A stretch of 64,000 nucleotides of DNA. Origin: Argyresthia goedartella. Lineage: Eukaryota > Arthropoda > Insecta > Lepidoptera > Argyresthiidae. Every line of letters starts with the position of its first letter. Position 1 is the stretch's first letter. The stretch is taken from NCBI GenBank assembly GCA_949825045.1, contig OX463808.1, positions 32,115,674-32,179,673 on the forward strand. Direction: 5' to 3'. Below, in pieces: positions 1 through 11,042 of the stretch. The position numbers were made by a program, and so were the translations under genes. The notes beneath the pieces are model-generated. The model had not been told where the DNA came from and ran no database searches. It saw only the letters and a program-made list of their open reading frames with translations.

Positions 1-2145
1 CGTCTCGGCTGCATGGTGTGAACTGCCCAGCGGCGGGCGATCACTCCGAAATGGAAGACGTGTGAGAAATCGACCTGACCGAAGGCGACCAGTATTGTTC
101 CGATAAAACTGTTCACACTCTTCTTCAACCGGGTCCAACCGGCGGACCGTAGGTGGTTCCTCCACCTCCCAAAACTTCTGTATCACCTCCGAGAGTACAG
201 AACCGAATAAGGGACTACGAGTCGCTAGGCGTGGGGCAGCCGGTATGACCGGACCCATTACCGCATGGCCCAGTCTGGTGTTGACCGAAACCAGACCAGT
301 CGCCTGCAACACGTGGACACCTGGCACTAACAGGTATCCCAAGGCATCGACACCCAATAAAATGTCTACTGGGCCCGGAATATCGAACTCCGGGTCAGCC
401 AGTGACAACCCAGCGACCAACTGTCGCACCGAGGGCGACAACCGTACGTGAGGGTGTGAGCCCATCACATTAGGCATGACTAATGCCGTGACCGTCAGAT
501 TCACCGATGAATCCACCCGTGACGAGAGAGTAATCCGACATACTCCCTTAACGGAACCGACTTCCGTATTCCCAATTCCCCGAATGGAATGTGGATACTC
601 CCTTACCGAAATGCCCAACCGTCTTACAAGGTTGCACGAGACTAAGCACCCCTGGGCCCCCGAGTTCAATAGTGCTCGTGCCACACAAGATTTGCCGTCC
701 GAACTCCACGCTATCACCGAGGCGGTGGGGAGCATGACCGTCTGTGGAGTGGCGGCACCCTGTAAGTGGGCGGCGTGTCCCTAGCGGGAACCTCCGCGGG
801 ACCCGAACCCACTGGGACCCCCGTCGGCCTGGTAACTCGGCTGCTGATATGCCACCGGTGGCATATCAGACCGCATGTACATCAGGGGGTCCCAACCCGC
901 ATAATAGGCCCCTCGCTGTCCCGGTACCTGACCATACCGGACTGTGTACGATGTGCCCGGTGGCCACCGTGGATGGCGGGGGGAGAGCGGATCCAACCTG
1001 GGGCGCTCTAGGAATGGGGGCGACAATCGGTGGCGGAAGACCACCTTCCTGCGGGCAGCCACACCGAGCGCCTTAAAGTTGGCGCAACTGGTCACTCCAT
1101 GACCGGCACTGTCGCAGTGCACACAGCCGTCACCCGACGGCGCGGCACTCAAAACGCCAAATTGTTTTGACCGCCCACCCCCCCGTGGGGGTGGGTGGCA
1201 CGGCCCCTCCCGCATCCGCGTGGGTTGGCGCTGCACACTGGCCTCCGAATCCATGGTATCGCATCGCCTGCATTTACCCTCCAAGAAATCCGTTAATTGG
1301 ACGAGCGTGGGCAGTTCCGAGCTACTGCCCCCATGCAGCTGTTCAAACCGACATTGAACAGCTGAAGGCAACCATGACAAAACCATATATAACACGATAT
1401 ATGACCATTGGTCTACCGGCAGACCAAGGTTCTGAAGGGCCTTAGTGGCCACCAGCACAGGGTTGAGCACCTGTACCCGGATGTCAATATCCCGGGTTAC
1501 TCTTGGTATGCTAAACAGCTTCCCCAGCTGCGCATCAACCAACCGCCGTTTGTGTTGGTAGCGGTCAAACAATATGACCCGGGCAATCTCATAATTGCCC
1601 GCCGTAACCGTTAGGTGACCGACCAACTCCTTCGGTTCACCCCGCAGTGTCATCAAGAGTTGGGCCAACTTGTAGGCGTTGTCCAGGTCGTCCCGACCGT
1701 GGACCAGACTATCGAATAAATTGATGAATGCCGGCCACTCATCAATTGCCCCACCGAAGGCCGGAATCTCCAGGTGTGGCAGCCGTCCCACAACACCCTT
1801 AGGGGGCGGGTCTCCACTACCCTCCCCGCGGTCATCCCGACGCGACCGCTTAATTTTTTCGGCGCGACGCTCGATGTCGCCCAAGCACTCCATCGCTTGA
1901 TCAGCATCCGCGCAGAGCTGCTTCACTGCGGCCACCGAAGCCTCATCCGTAAGCCCGAGGGCCTCAGCCTCCGCGGCCAGCCGACACACCTTCCCGACGC
2001 GTGTCATTGAGTCCTCCACACGCTTGAGCAGGACATCGTCCATGTCAGGTCGCTCCACATACTTGTGAGTATGGGCGAGCCATCTCATCTCCTCACGGAC
2101 GCCATACCGCAGTACTGTCAAGGGTGAAGGTGCCATGGTTACCAA
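1..2145 (-). pseudogene. BEL/Pao gag-pol polyprotein, 5' part, one stop and a mutated protease
   Basis: The frame opens at ATG 2145 and encodes a 454-residue gag with the DUF1759-type segment LPHLEIPAFGG..EWPAFINLF (about residues 122-145) and a CCHC knuckle CVHCDSAGHGVTSC (about 347-360). It meets one in-frame TAG at 783-781 and then stays open in the same frame to base 1. The continuation contains a DUF1758-type aspartic protease, recognisable by LADPEFDIPGPVDILLG, then FWEVEEP and the RT-proximal RLPFR. BEL elements normally carry one gag-pol ORF, so the TAG is probably a lesion, although programmed readthrough cannot be excluded. The protease signature reads ALLNSGAQ where families have ALLDSG, so the catalytic Asp is Asn (codon near 670). 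I infer a recently inactivated copy. Confidence 0.85.
844..869. repeat. 26-bp perfect palindrome inside BEL gag
   Basis: The 26 bases read the same on both strands, centred on CCGG, with arms CTGATATGCCACC. They encode the MPPVAYQ region near the gag C-terminus, so the symmetry may be chance plus codon constraint. Confidence 0.8.
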
Positions 2146-2813
2146 TTCAATATTTTCTGGTCCTATGCTTCACTACCGAACTAAGCACAGCCAGAGACCA
2201 GCACTTTCCCGTCAGCGCTGGGCACAGAAATTAAAACTAAGTTGTAAAAACCAGGGCAACCACTAAAACAATTAAATCCTAAACAATATTTAATATGGTC
2301 GCCCTGTGGACATACACCTTATAATATACACTCTAAATCAATTAGAGAATGCCACCATAAAACACAATACAAAAATAACCCACAAAACTTGATTATGAAA
2401 ACAATACAAAATAATAAGTGGCTTCTTATGAACCACACTTCCTTTGAGGTCAGCAAATCAGCTTAATACCCCTTAAATAGCCCGACCCTGCTGTGTAAAC
2501 CGAAATAACACTGTAGGACTATAGAACCCGACGTTCTACCGCAAGTAATATAATCTAGGCTTCGCAGAATGACTGTTCAATCTTTTATGCGCAACAACAG
2601 TAGTTTCCGACTACAAATTTATAACAACTGTTAACTAAATTGGCACTTATACTTTCACTTACCGAAAATGAACTTTAATCGTGGTATACCGACCACAGAC
2701 TCATTGCCGACTTGAGCCAATCTGAGATATTCTTTTCTCCCAACTACAATGTGACAAAGGCAACCGTGAATCGATGATTTCCCACTAGGAAAACCGCGCT
2801 CCTGCTACCAAAA
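2146..2813 (-). other. BEL leader with primer-binding-like site
   Basis: There is no open frame between the LTR edge and the gag ATG. On the minus strand the bases directly after the LTR read TTTTGGTAGCAGGAGCGCGG, which resembles the TGGTAGCAG-type primer-binding start seen in BEL/Pao elements. The rest is AT-rich untranslated leader. Confidence 0.6.
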
Positions 2814-3398
2814 TGTTTAATTTCCACGCCTACCGAACGGCGTGGAATCCGAAGGGGGTGTGCTTTTGCCAGCACGTGAGAGAAAAGAAGTGAATGAAAT
2901 TTTTAACTGACCTTGTCATCGCCGACTGGTAGATTGAAGGCTCGATTCGAGACAGGAATGCGGGAGAGGAGACAGTTTTGGAATAGGAGATGGGATTGAA
3001 CCCTTGCCGTCGCTGCCGACGCTGTCGCCGGCGTGCTGCCTTCCGACGCGTGGAGTCGCCGCTACCGATACGACGATGTCCAATCAACAGGGATCTCTTG
3101 ACCGCTGACGCGAATCTACTTATTTCCCGACGATGTAGATGATTAACACTCCGACCAGGCCCGACGCCTGTATTTAGTAATTGGTACACCGAAATACCAA
3201 TAGCCCGACGCTATGAGCAGACATGTTTGTTCTCACCGACGAGACAAAAGCCAAGAGAAAAGATAACCTCCAATTTTACATCTCGTTCCGGTACGAGTGA
3301 CAGCTGCTAGTTCCGTTTTCGCTAGTGATGTGCCGATTACTCGCGATCGATTCGCGCAACAAAAAACCGGTGCGTTTGCAAAGCATAAATATTAAACA
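2814..3398 (-). repeat. 5' LTR of the BEL/Pao element
   Basis: The segment begins TGTTTAAT and ends ATTAAACA on the plus strand, a perfect 8-bp terminal inversion with TG...CA ends. One edge abuts the primer-binding-like site. The other abuts intact LINE reverse-transcriptase coding sequence, so both borders are well placed. Length is 585 bp. No second LTR is in the window, so age cannot be estimated from LTR divergence. Confidence 0.75.
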
Positions 3399-4133
3399 CA
3401 CGGTTACACATTGCTTTCTCTATTACTTTTGAAGCAGTTGGCAGTAGTGTGATAGGGCGGTAGTTGTTCGGGTCTGTTGTGGTGTTTTTCTTGTGTAATG
3501 GTTTTACAACTCCTATTTTTAGACTATCTGGAAAGACGCCCTCGTTGAATTACTGATTAGTCAGATGACATAGCGGCATAGTTAGTTGTTCTGCACATTT
3601 CTTAAATATGGTAGGCGGTATTTCATCTACTCCATGACTTTTTTATTTTTTAATCTTTTTATTAAATAATATGTTTCTATATTCTGGGATTGGCTGAGGA
3701 AAAAAGAGTTTTCTCTTGTATGTGTAATGGGCCAATTATATGTAACATTGTTTCCGTGGAGGTCTATATTAGATTTGCTTTCACCTACGTTCGCAAAGAA
3801 GTTTTTAAAAGAGATTGCTACTGTTTTTGGATTTGATATGAGTTCTTTGTTAGTTTTCAATTGTATGTTGTTAATATTCTTTTTATTACGAGTACTATTT
3901 GTTCTTTCATTTATGATGCTCCACTTTGTTTTGACTGCGTTGGTTGATTTTTTTAATCTTTGCATATAATTTAATCTTTTAGATATTGCAACTATTTTTT
4001 TGAGTATGCTTTCATATTTTTTGTAATAATCGCCTATAATTTTGCTTTCGTTTTTTAATGAAAATGTTTTTAAAAGCCCTTTGTTTTTGCATGATTGTCT
4101 GATGCCTTTTGTTAGCCAGTTTTGTATTTTCCA
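3399..4133 (-). pseudogene. LINE remnant A: linker and start of reverse transcriptase
   Basis: Read from 4130 downwards, one nearly open frame gives the post-endonuclease linker (NWLTKGIRQSCKNKG, then KTKWSIINE) and an RT N-terminus with GVFPDSLKIGVVKPLHKK and NNYRPITLLPTASKVIEKA. One TAA interrupts it (NQ*FNEG). The frame ends exactly where the BEL LTR starts, at 3398. The catalytic RT palm is not present on this side. The linker joins ORF1 sequence directly at about 4133, so the endonuclease is missing. Confidence 0.8.
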
Positions 4134-5010
4134 TTACCTTTTTCCTTGGATAAAAAGTTTATTATTTCGTATCGTTGCGTGTAATCCCTTCTTTCTGGCG
4201 ATAAACATCTCTTCTCGCATTTTTCTTCTTTCTTGTCGTGCTTGCTGGTCGAGAACTTCTGTTACAGATAGCCTTGTTCCCTGTAGATAATAGGAATTGT
4301 GCAATATTTCTTTTGCATTTCGTTTGCTTAACAGTTCTATGACAATAGGTCGGTTATGGTTTCTGATATATTTTCCTATTCTGTGCGTGTCTTCAATATT
4401 ACTTAAAATCTCTATATTCATTGTTTCTTTGAAAATTTCAGCAATTCTATAGTGTAGATCGTCTTAAGATTCTCTGTAAAATTCTTGTAAACCGTATAAA
4501 AGAATCTTATTTCTTTTATTCGTATCTATTTCATTTATTGTTGATTCAGGTTTGGAAAGTTTCATAGTGTAGTAGTTTTATTTCTTGTTTCAGTGTTTTA
4601 TTTTCTTCTGTTAGTTGATCTATGTTTAGGTTAATTTGACTTATCTCCATTTTTCTTTTTGAATTTTCAGTTGTCAAATTATTTATTTCATTCATGGTCT
4701 CTTTTTTAATAATACTATGGCCTTATTTATTTCAGTCTGGATAGTGCTCTGGAGTTCAGCGATTATTGTCTTGTTGTTATCTTTTAGTTGCACATTCATC
4801 ATTTTTTTAAGGTTTGAAGTGTTATTTCTGAGTTTTTGTTCATAGAGGTATCCGGAGAATTTTGGTATATCGTATCGCGCAATAAACATGATTCTTTGGT
4901 GTTCTCGAGTGTAGATATGTCGTTTGTGGACGATGGCGCTTTTTTCCTTAATGTTGTATTATTTACAGGGCTGTGTGTTTCTTGATTTGGACGTTTGACA
5001 TCTTTAGATA
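4134..5010 (-). pseudogene. LINE remnant A: ORF1 (RRM/L1-ORF1p-like) with frameshifts
   Basis: The C-terminal part (4134-4421) is open: DTHRIGKYIRNHNRPIVIEL, KEILHNSYYLQGTRL, then KKGLHATIRNNKLFIQGKR and a stop. It resembles the nucleic-acid-binding ORF1 of jockey/CR1-type LINEs. Upstream lies a coiled-coil-like stretch (TENSKRKMEISQ...LTEENKTLKQEI, about 4560-4690) and a Lys/Asn/Ser/Thr-rich N-terminus to about 5010, in different frames. ORF1 is followed without space by the linker of ORF2. Confidence 0.65.
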
Positions 5011-5019
5011 CGCTTGGCT

Positions 5020-6235
5020 TGTTGGTAGTAGTAGTACATAACTTAGGTCTCTCTGATCAAAATACCGGGCAAACTGTATCCATCCCAATGAAACTAAAGT
5101 TCTGCTTTGAAGAAAAAAGAAATTTTTGTAAAGAAAACATAGACAAATTCCTTGATTGTATATCTTCACTATCATTCTGCGATGTTTTAGAATCCAATGA
5201 GATGTACGAGGCCTTTGATAGACTTCATGGAACACTCGTAATATTCTATAACCTGTGCTTCCCAAAATTCAAGGTGAAAATAACAATCAAAACAAATAAG
5301 ACTAGATGGATCACCAAAGGAATTAAAAAAAATTGCTGACCAAAGATAACAAATCAGCTGCAAAAATCCAATACAAAAACTACTCTAAGACATTAAGAAA
5401 ATGTATAATGCAATCTCAAAGAATAGGTAACCGTAACTATTTGGTAAATGCTAATAATAAAAGTTAAGCTATTTGGAACCTAATAAAAAATCACATATAA
5501 ACAAAATACAGTATAGAAGAAATAGTACATGAGGGCATAAAACACAAAGAACCCTTAAATATTGCAACAGTCTTCAACAACTATTTTATCAATATTTCTA
5601 GTACTGAAAATCCGAATAGAACAAAGTAGATATAGAAAACCTCAACTCCAATATATTTTTACAGCCAACCGACCTCGACGAGATCAGGAAAATAATTCTG
5701 CTTATAAATAACACAAACTCAGAGGGGTACGACAAATTAACAACACATATACTGAAAAAAAATTGCTCCATACATCTCGCACGCATTGAACCACGTAATA
5801 AATATTTCCCTAAACCAAGGTATTTTGCCAGAAAATCTTAAAGTTTCTGTTGTCAAGCCATTATTTAAACATGTAGATAAAACAAATCTAAACCAGTATA
5901 GACCAGTAACACTCATACCGATCCTATCAAAAGTTGTTGAATAGGTACTTTTAAAACGGCTCAATTGTTACTTGGAAAAATACCAAATTATTAGACCAGA
6001 GCAAAACGGGTTCATAAAGAACAAATCTACTACTCTTGCCAATTTTCAACTAATCAAATCCGTCGCAGAATGTATTGACACAGGAACAGGAACAGTCATT
6101 GCACTCTTCTTTGACATGAGCAAAGCCTTTGACTATAATCACCATGGTTTGCTTCTTGAAAAAATCCTTTGGTTTTTTTTTGGAATAAGAGGCATAGCAA
6201 ATAAATGGATGGAAAGTTACTTACTAGATAATTAA
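5020..6235 (+). pseudogene. LINE remnant B: end of endonuclease, linker, reverse transcriptase to palm
   Basis: Begins with the endonuclease end HNLGLSDQNTGQTVSI, then the linker RWITKGIKKNC. RT segments follow in shifting frames: DLDEIRKIILLINNTNSEGY, NISLNQGILPENLKVSVVKP, NQYRPVTLIPILSKVVE. A clean frame (5972-6235) gives EKYQIIRPEQNGFIKNKST and FFDMSKAFDYNHHGLL. The copy stops at SYLLDN, before the YxDD motif, so it is truncated at both ends. It carries many stops. It faces away from remnant A. Confidence 0.8.
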
Positions 6236-6339
6236 TTAACTATACATAAATTGAAAGAGAAAGTCTTAGGTCTAATATCTACATAAATAATAATCTACAT
6301 AAATCCTAACTAAACATAAGAAACAAAATACATATCTAT

Positions 6340-7190
6340 AAAAATAAACCGCCCCAAGAAACGCCCGCACCAAACGTGTCCATTACACTGGCAGCATTAC
6401 CGCGCTGCACAGCTAGTAAGATCTTCTGTGACAGGAACAATCCGGAGCGGTGATCAAATCTTCGGTCCCTCAAACGACGCCCAATGTCCTTGACGAAGGC
6501 CCTACCCTGCGAACCTCACACCCCTGTGGTCTCGACGGCCAAAGGAACAAACAGATAACTTCCCATTAGCTGTGCGTATTTTATGCATTTCTTCCGCGCT
6601 GCCGACTGAGCAGCAGCACCCGGGGTTACCATAGTTGAGCTGATGTGGGATGGTGCGTAAGTGCACACGCAGGTCGCATCCCACAATAGGCAACGACCTC
6701 TCTCCCACGGTATTAAAGTGAGACCGTCCGGACGTTTCCCGTCGCTGCGGCTCAAATCCGGAGGTTCTAGAACCGTCGGAATATTGGTAGAGACAAGCGC
6801 TCTCCGGACGATGTCGTTAATTAAGTGATGGCGAGAGAATCTCCCTGCACTCCGAACACAGTGCAGCTCATGGCGCCCCAGCGAGTCAACCGCCGCACCA
6901 CAAAAACAGCAATGTGGTTCGCAGATGTCGCAACCTAACCGAAGCGCCACTACCACACGCAGGGAGTTGTCGTCCAAAAAGGTGCCCAACTGCGGAGACG
7001 GTAATGCATGCAGCTAGGTGCCAGACTCTGGCTGGGAGACTGCACGCAGACGAGCGAGATCCACTCCCGTACTCTGCGCCAGAAGCACGTCAAGGTCTTG
7101 CAAAGGTCTTCACCCCGGCACGCTGCACGCCCGGTTGCACCGGCACATCTCTCCCCGGGCAACGGACCTGCCACAGTAATTTCAATCACT
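6340..7190 (-). pseudogene. C-terminal domain of a non-LTR element (CCHC-like plus nuclease-like tail)
   Basis: Frame 6989-6516 encodes [55 protein letters not shown] and [14 protein letters not shown]. After a stop, GRAFVKDIGRRLRD and LLAVQRGNAASV follow in another frame. Upstream, [17 protein letters not shown] continues to about 7150. This block is a widespread C-terminus of insect and molluscan reverse-transcriptase proteins. From memory it follows the RT domain; I cannot assign the clade. The RT itself is absent. Confidence 0.6.
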
Positions 7191-7290
7191 TTTGTAGTTT
7201 TATAATATTTGTACATCAAACATAGCAGTTTTTTGTGACACATACCATTAAGATAGCATAACATCTATATTGTAACCAAAAATCGAACAA

Positions 7291-7766
7291 ATATCTTTAT
7301 CTTTATCTTTATCTTTATCTTTATCTTTATCTTTATCTTTATCTTTATCTTTATCTTTATCTTTATCTTTATCTTTATCTTTATCTTTATCTTTATCTTT
7401 ATCTTTATCTTTATCTTTATCTTTATCTTTATCTTTATCTTTATCTTTATCTTTATCTTTATCTTTATCTTTATCTTTATCTTTATCTTTATCTTTATCT
7501 TTATCTTTATCTTTATCTTTATCTTTATCTTTATCTTTATCTTTATCTTTATCTTTATCTTTATCTTTATCTTTATCTTTATCTTTATCTTTATCTTTAT
7601 CTTTATCTTTATCTTTATCTTTATCTTTATCTTGATCTTTATCTTTATATTTATCTTTATCTTTATCTTTATCTTTATCTTTATCTTTATCTCGATCTCG
7701 ATCTTCATCTTCATCTTCATCTTCATCTTCATCTTCATCTTCATCTTCATCTTTATCTTATCTTTA
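7291..7766. repeat. (CTTTAT)n microsatellite, about 475 bp
   Basis: Roughly 58 perfect copies of the hexamer run from 7291 to 7640. A few variant units (TTGATC, TTATAT) follow, then more perfect copies, two CTCGAT units and eight CTTCAT units, ending at about 7766. The length and purity are unusual. It ends directly against one copy of the dispersed repeat at 7767. Confidence 0.97.
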
Positions 7767-7818
7767 AGGTTCAAAATCGCGACCGTTCCTACCTACCCTT
7801 GGTTTTTGAGGGTTAAGC
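7767..7818 (+). repeat. Dispersed repeat R1, partial copy
   Basis: The segment TTCAAAATCGCGACC...CTACCCTTGGTTTTTGAGG then GGTTAAG matches parts of the longer copies at 9612, 10942 and 52556. Only the 3' half is present, joined to the microsatellite. Confidence 0.7.
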
Positions 7819-7837
7819 ACTATTGACAAGAATCATG

Positions 7838-8640
7838 TTATGCAGAAATATCGGGGAATCATGAAACCATCATCTCTAAAGATTAGTCTCAAACACAATT
7901 ACATAGAGACTCAAGGATCACCTGTTGCATGCCAAGTCAGGCCTCTTCCACCAGAAAAATACAAGGCGGCTCTGAAGGAATTCCAAGACATGATGGATAT
8001 GGGAATTTGTAGACCATCTAATAGCTCATGGGTCAGCCATATGGTCAATAATAAAATGATGAATGGAGATCATGTGGAGATTAAAGAGCGCTGAACAATA
8101 TAGCTGTTCCTAATCGGTACCCCATGCCACGACTCCAATATATCACTCGAAGGAAAACCCATTCTTAGTAAAATCGATATTGGGAAATCATATCATTGCA
8201 TACCAACAGCACCAAAAGACATTTCCTAGAGAGCTTTCATCTCTCCTTTTGGACTTTTAAAATTTTCTAGGAATGACAATAAAATTAGGCCTTCGAAACG
8301 CCGGTCAGATATTTCAACGTTTCATGCACTCAATATTTAAACATCAAATTACTCCAAAATTTTCTGGAAAATAGCCAAAGGATGAAAAACAATACAGATT
8401 TCACATTTTGTTTCTTTTCAATGATATTCTAAGTGAATCAGAAAATTAAGAACATCATTACAAACATTTGGAGATAATTTAAAAAATTGAATGAACACGG
8501 CCTGACAATTAATTTAGTGAAATGCGTATTGGGATTGCTAACTTTCTGGACAGGAACGGAAATCTCAAAACCATTTCGAAAAATATGTCTTCTATACAAT
8601 TTCTATTTATCAGATTAAGCAAAAGATTCATGAAAATAAG
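7838..8640 (+). pseudogene. Ty3/gypsy reverse transcriptase, heavily decayed
   Basis: A short open frame gives LPPEKYKAALKEFQDMMDMG then ICRPSNSSWVSHM, the RT N-terminus of gypsy elements. Past a stop come ILSKIDIGKSYHCIPTAPKDI and ISPFGLLKF. Later FLFFNDILSES stands where FxYLDDIL is expected, followed in mixed frames by NEHGLTINLVKCVLGL. Several stops and indels make it nonfunctional. The YLDD motif has drifted to FFND. No gag, integrase or LTR could be tied to it. Confidence 0.8.
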
Positions 8641-8969
8641 TACAGAGAATATAAATAAGATATTCATTCTAGTTCAAGACGTGTGGGACTGCCGCTCCAT
8701 CCTCATATAGGCCTGTGCGATTCCACCTATGGCGGGTGCCATCGCTTATCGTGAAAAAAAAAATATCAAATTAATGAATAGGTATATATATTTTAAGATA
8801 TTTCAATAAAACAGAATGACATTCATTTGACCTCCAATGATATCATCATAAGGTGTATGAAAAAATGCCTTTACCTGCCCGTCTTATCAACAAAAAAAAA
8901 TAGTTGTTTGTAAAGTAGGTTTACGATCGAGATGTTTACGTGATAAATCTCCATTCATTTGTATGCCGC

Positions 8970-9170
8970 TAGAGTGAGAGAGACGGAAGATCGGTCCACT
9001 CACTCGAACGCTATGCCAGCCTCCGCTCGTAAGGATTCCGCGTGACAAGTTTCACGGAATGACTGGCAGCGCTCGAAATGAGACGGGAGATCGGTCCGTC
9101 TCTCTCTCGTTATACCTGCGATCGCGCTCGTGAGGTTTTGGTGTGACACAAGTTTCTGAACATGTCACCC
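8970..9170. repeat. Diverged tandem pair, about 105-bp units
   Basis: Two adjacent units share the order GAGAC-GG(A)AGATCGGTCC, a CTC(A/T)CTC block, CGCTCGT(A/G)AGG and GTGACA-AAGTTTC. The first is about 8974-9063 and the second about 9079-9170. No coding potential was seen. Confidence 0.6.
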
Positions 9171-9611
9171 GACTAAAACGATTTTAAAGACGTTGTCACG
9201 TCAAAAAAAATGTGAAACGTCAATCTATTAATCCCTGTAAAGTCTGTGATCTGTGAAATTCAGCGTTTTGTTATTTAATCCATGATCGTTTGGTTTTTAT
9301 TTGCTACGACAAGAACGGCCAATTTCAAAAAAGCAGACTCGTGAAATTTACCTCAAGTTACCAAAATTATGATAATGTCGAATTCTAGCAACCACAACAT
9401 TGCTTAAGTCAGAGAGCCAAAGCCCTCATGTAAGTAAGATACTGATGCTGAGATCCTGGTGTCATCGAGTTTCTGCAGGTGGGAATTTTTATCAACTGCA
9501 AAATTGCATATGTTTGCCGTGACAAACTATTGAAGTTTTCTTGATAATGTATAAGGCGTTTGATATTTAAACTACAATATGCTTTTCTTCTAGACGACCC
9601 AAGGCAACATA

Positions 9612-9702
9612 TGACGCCATTTTCCCGTTATAGGTATTGAATTTTAAACCATGGAATAAGTTTCAAAATCGCGATGCATCAACAAGGGTTTGAGAATTAA
9701 GC
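9612..9702 (+). repeat. Dispersed repeat R1, full copy
   Basis: The order ACGCCATTTTCCCGTTATAG, then ACCATGGAATAAG, CAAAATCGCGAT and GAGAATTAAG matches the copy at 10942 across about 90 bp. Confidence 0.75.
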
Positions 9703-10941
9703 ATGTTGTAGAACTTAACTTGTTGTTGTGCTAATAGGTGTGCAGTTGTCTATATTATTGAACAAATATTTTCTTGCAACATTAATAATACCTATAATTT
9801 TCATTTGAAGGTGGCTGCAACCATTCCCTACTGCTTTTATTTTGGCTTGAGAAGCGGACCTGTGATCACATGTATCATGATATACCCGTGGTACATTGAA
9901 CCGGTGCGGTGCAGACCAGAGATTTATTGGGCCCGAACCCAGACTGCCTATGTCAGCAGCTCAAGAACAAGGAGAATTGGGGAGGGAAGTCGGCAGAATT
10001 AACACTAACTGGTGCTCAAACACTGGGAATTGGGTGAAATAGTCACAAAGAGGACCAATTATCCACCCGTGTTCAGCAGGCGGGACCTCATCATTTATCT
10101 ATATACGCGTAGTACTACCGGTGGCACTTCTGGTAGTATAAATGCTGAGTCAGCTATGCTGCACAAATTAAATGTTGTGTATAATATTTCTAATATATGT
10201 TTTGTATAAGTAATATTCTTAGAAATTTAGTGTATTTTTATCATTTAATTCCGCAAATTTATCAGCCCACAAGTAGCCCAAACAAAACTGCGAAGAATTC
10301 TAGAAATATTCTGCGTACACTTGACGACCCATTCTTCTCGCAGAAGTTATAGAATTGGTTCGAATAAATAATCAAGGTTATCACTGCTTGCTTCCCATCA
10401 TGAAAGACATATATATTTTTTTTATATCAAAATAATAATTAATTACATTTTAGTCAGATTAGGACTGACGTGTGTGATGTTCGTGATGTTTGTTTGACAT
10501 TTGACTTCACTTATATATTTGGCACTCTTTGATTGACTCGTCTGCCACTTTTTTTTATGGCAAGCAAATAAATTTGTGCTATTACGTCTCTCAGTGACGT
10601 CACGTTTACTTTTGGCGGGTAAACTTTTAGCTTTGTTTTCAGTGAATAACACCCAAAAATATTTAAATAAGTTTCTTAAAATAGGCTATATTTTCAAAAT
10701 AATATTCCAAAAAAATATATATCAAAAAAATGCATGGTATATAGAAATCATTCTCTATCCGTCTTCGCCGAAACATCTTTCTTTCATCACTCACCAACAT
10801 CAACATCTCCAGTAGCCATAAGCGGTAGCTTCACGAAAGAACTGCTGTCAATGACCCAGAATAATGGGGTCCAGGACAAAGAACCTCTGATGGAAGCTAT
10901 TGGCGAAAGGATTAACCCCTTAGTTATGAACGGCATTAGCT
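9703..10941. other. No gene recognised
   Basis: Short open frames at 9805-10002 (start VAATIPYCFYFG), 10012-10209 and 10734-10943 (SGSFTKELLSMTQNN...) have no motif I recognise and no splice context. The 200 bases before 10941 are more GC-balanced than their surroundings and might be an exon or element fragment. I would not call a gene. Confidence 0.5.
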
Positions 10942-11042
10942 AACGCCACTTTTCCGTTATAGGTTTTAAATTTTATTACCATGGCATAGGGTTAAAAATC
11001 GCGATCCGTCCCAACTACCCTCTGTTTTTGAGTAGTTAAGAA
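10942..11042 (+). repeat. Dispersed repeat R1, best copy
   Basis: It reads ACGCCACTTTTCCGTTATAG, ACCATGGCATAGGG, AAAAATCGCGATCCGTCCC, AACTACCCTCTGTTTTTGAG, AGTTAAG. It shares all blocks with 9612-9702 and the 3' blocks with 7767 and 52556. Confidence 0.75.

Larger units (their letters stand above)
1..3398 (-). mobile_element. BEL/Pao LTR retrotransposon, truncated by window edge
   Basis: Reading on the minus strand, a 585-bp LTR (2814-3398) is followed by a leader with a primer-binding-like site (2790-2813), a gag domain, a retropepsin-like domain and the start of reverse transcriptase, which runs off the window at base 1. Order and motifs fit BEL/Pao. The element sits inside a LINE reverse-transcriptase reading frame that resumes at about 3399. 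The 3' LTR, integrase and the second target-site copy lie outside the window. Confidence 0.85.

Noticed and set aside
3399..6235. One LINE with a twin-priming 5' inversion
   Set aside because: The two halves each carry their own, different linker and RT start, so they cannot be parts of one element.
7265..7774. 169-codon ORF of alternating Lys-Ile/Lys-Met on the minus strand
   Set aside because: It is the translation of the hexanucleotide microsatellite and has no independent support.
10734..10943. 69-codon frame with SGSFTKELLSMTQNN as a host exon
   Set aside because: No convincing splice sites, no recognised homology and no neighbouring exon.
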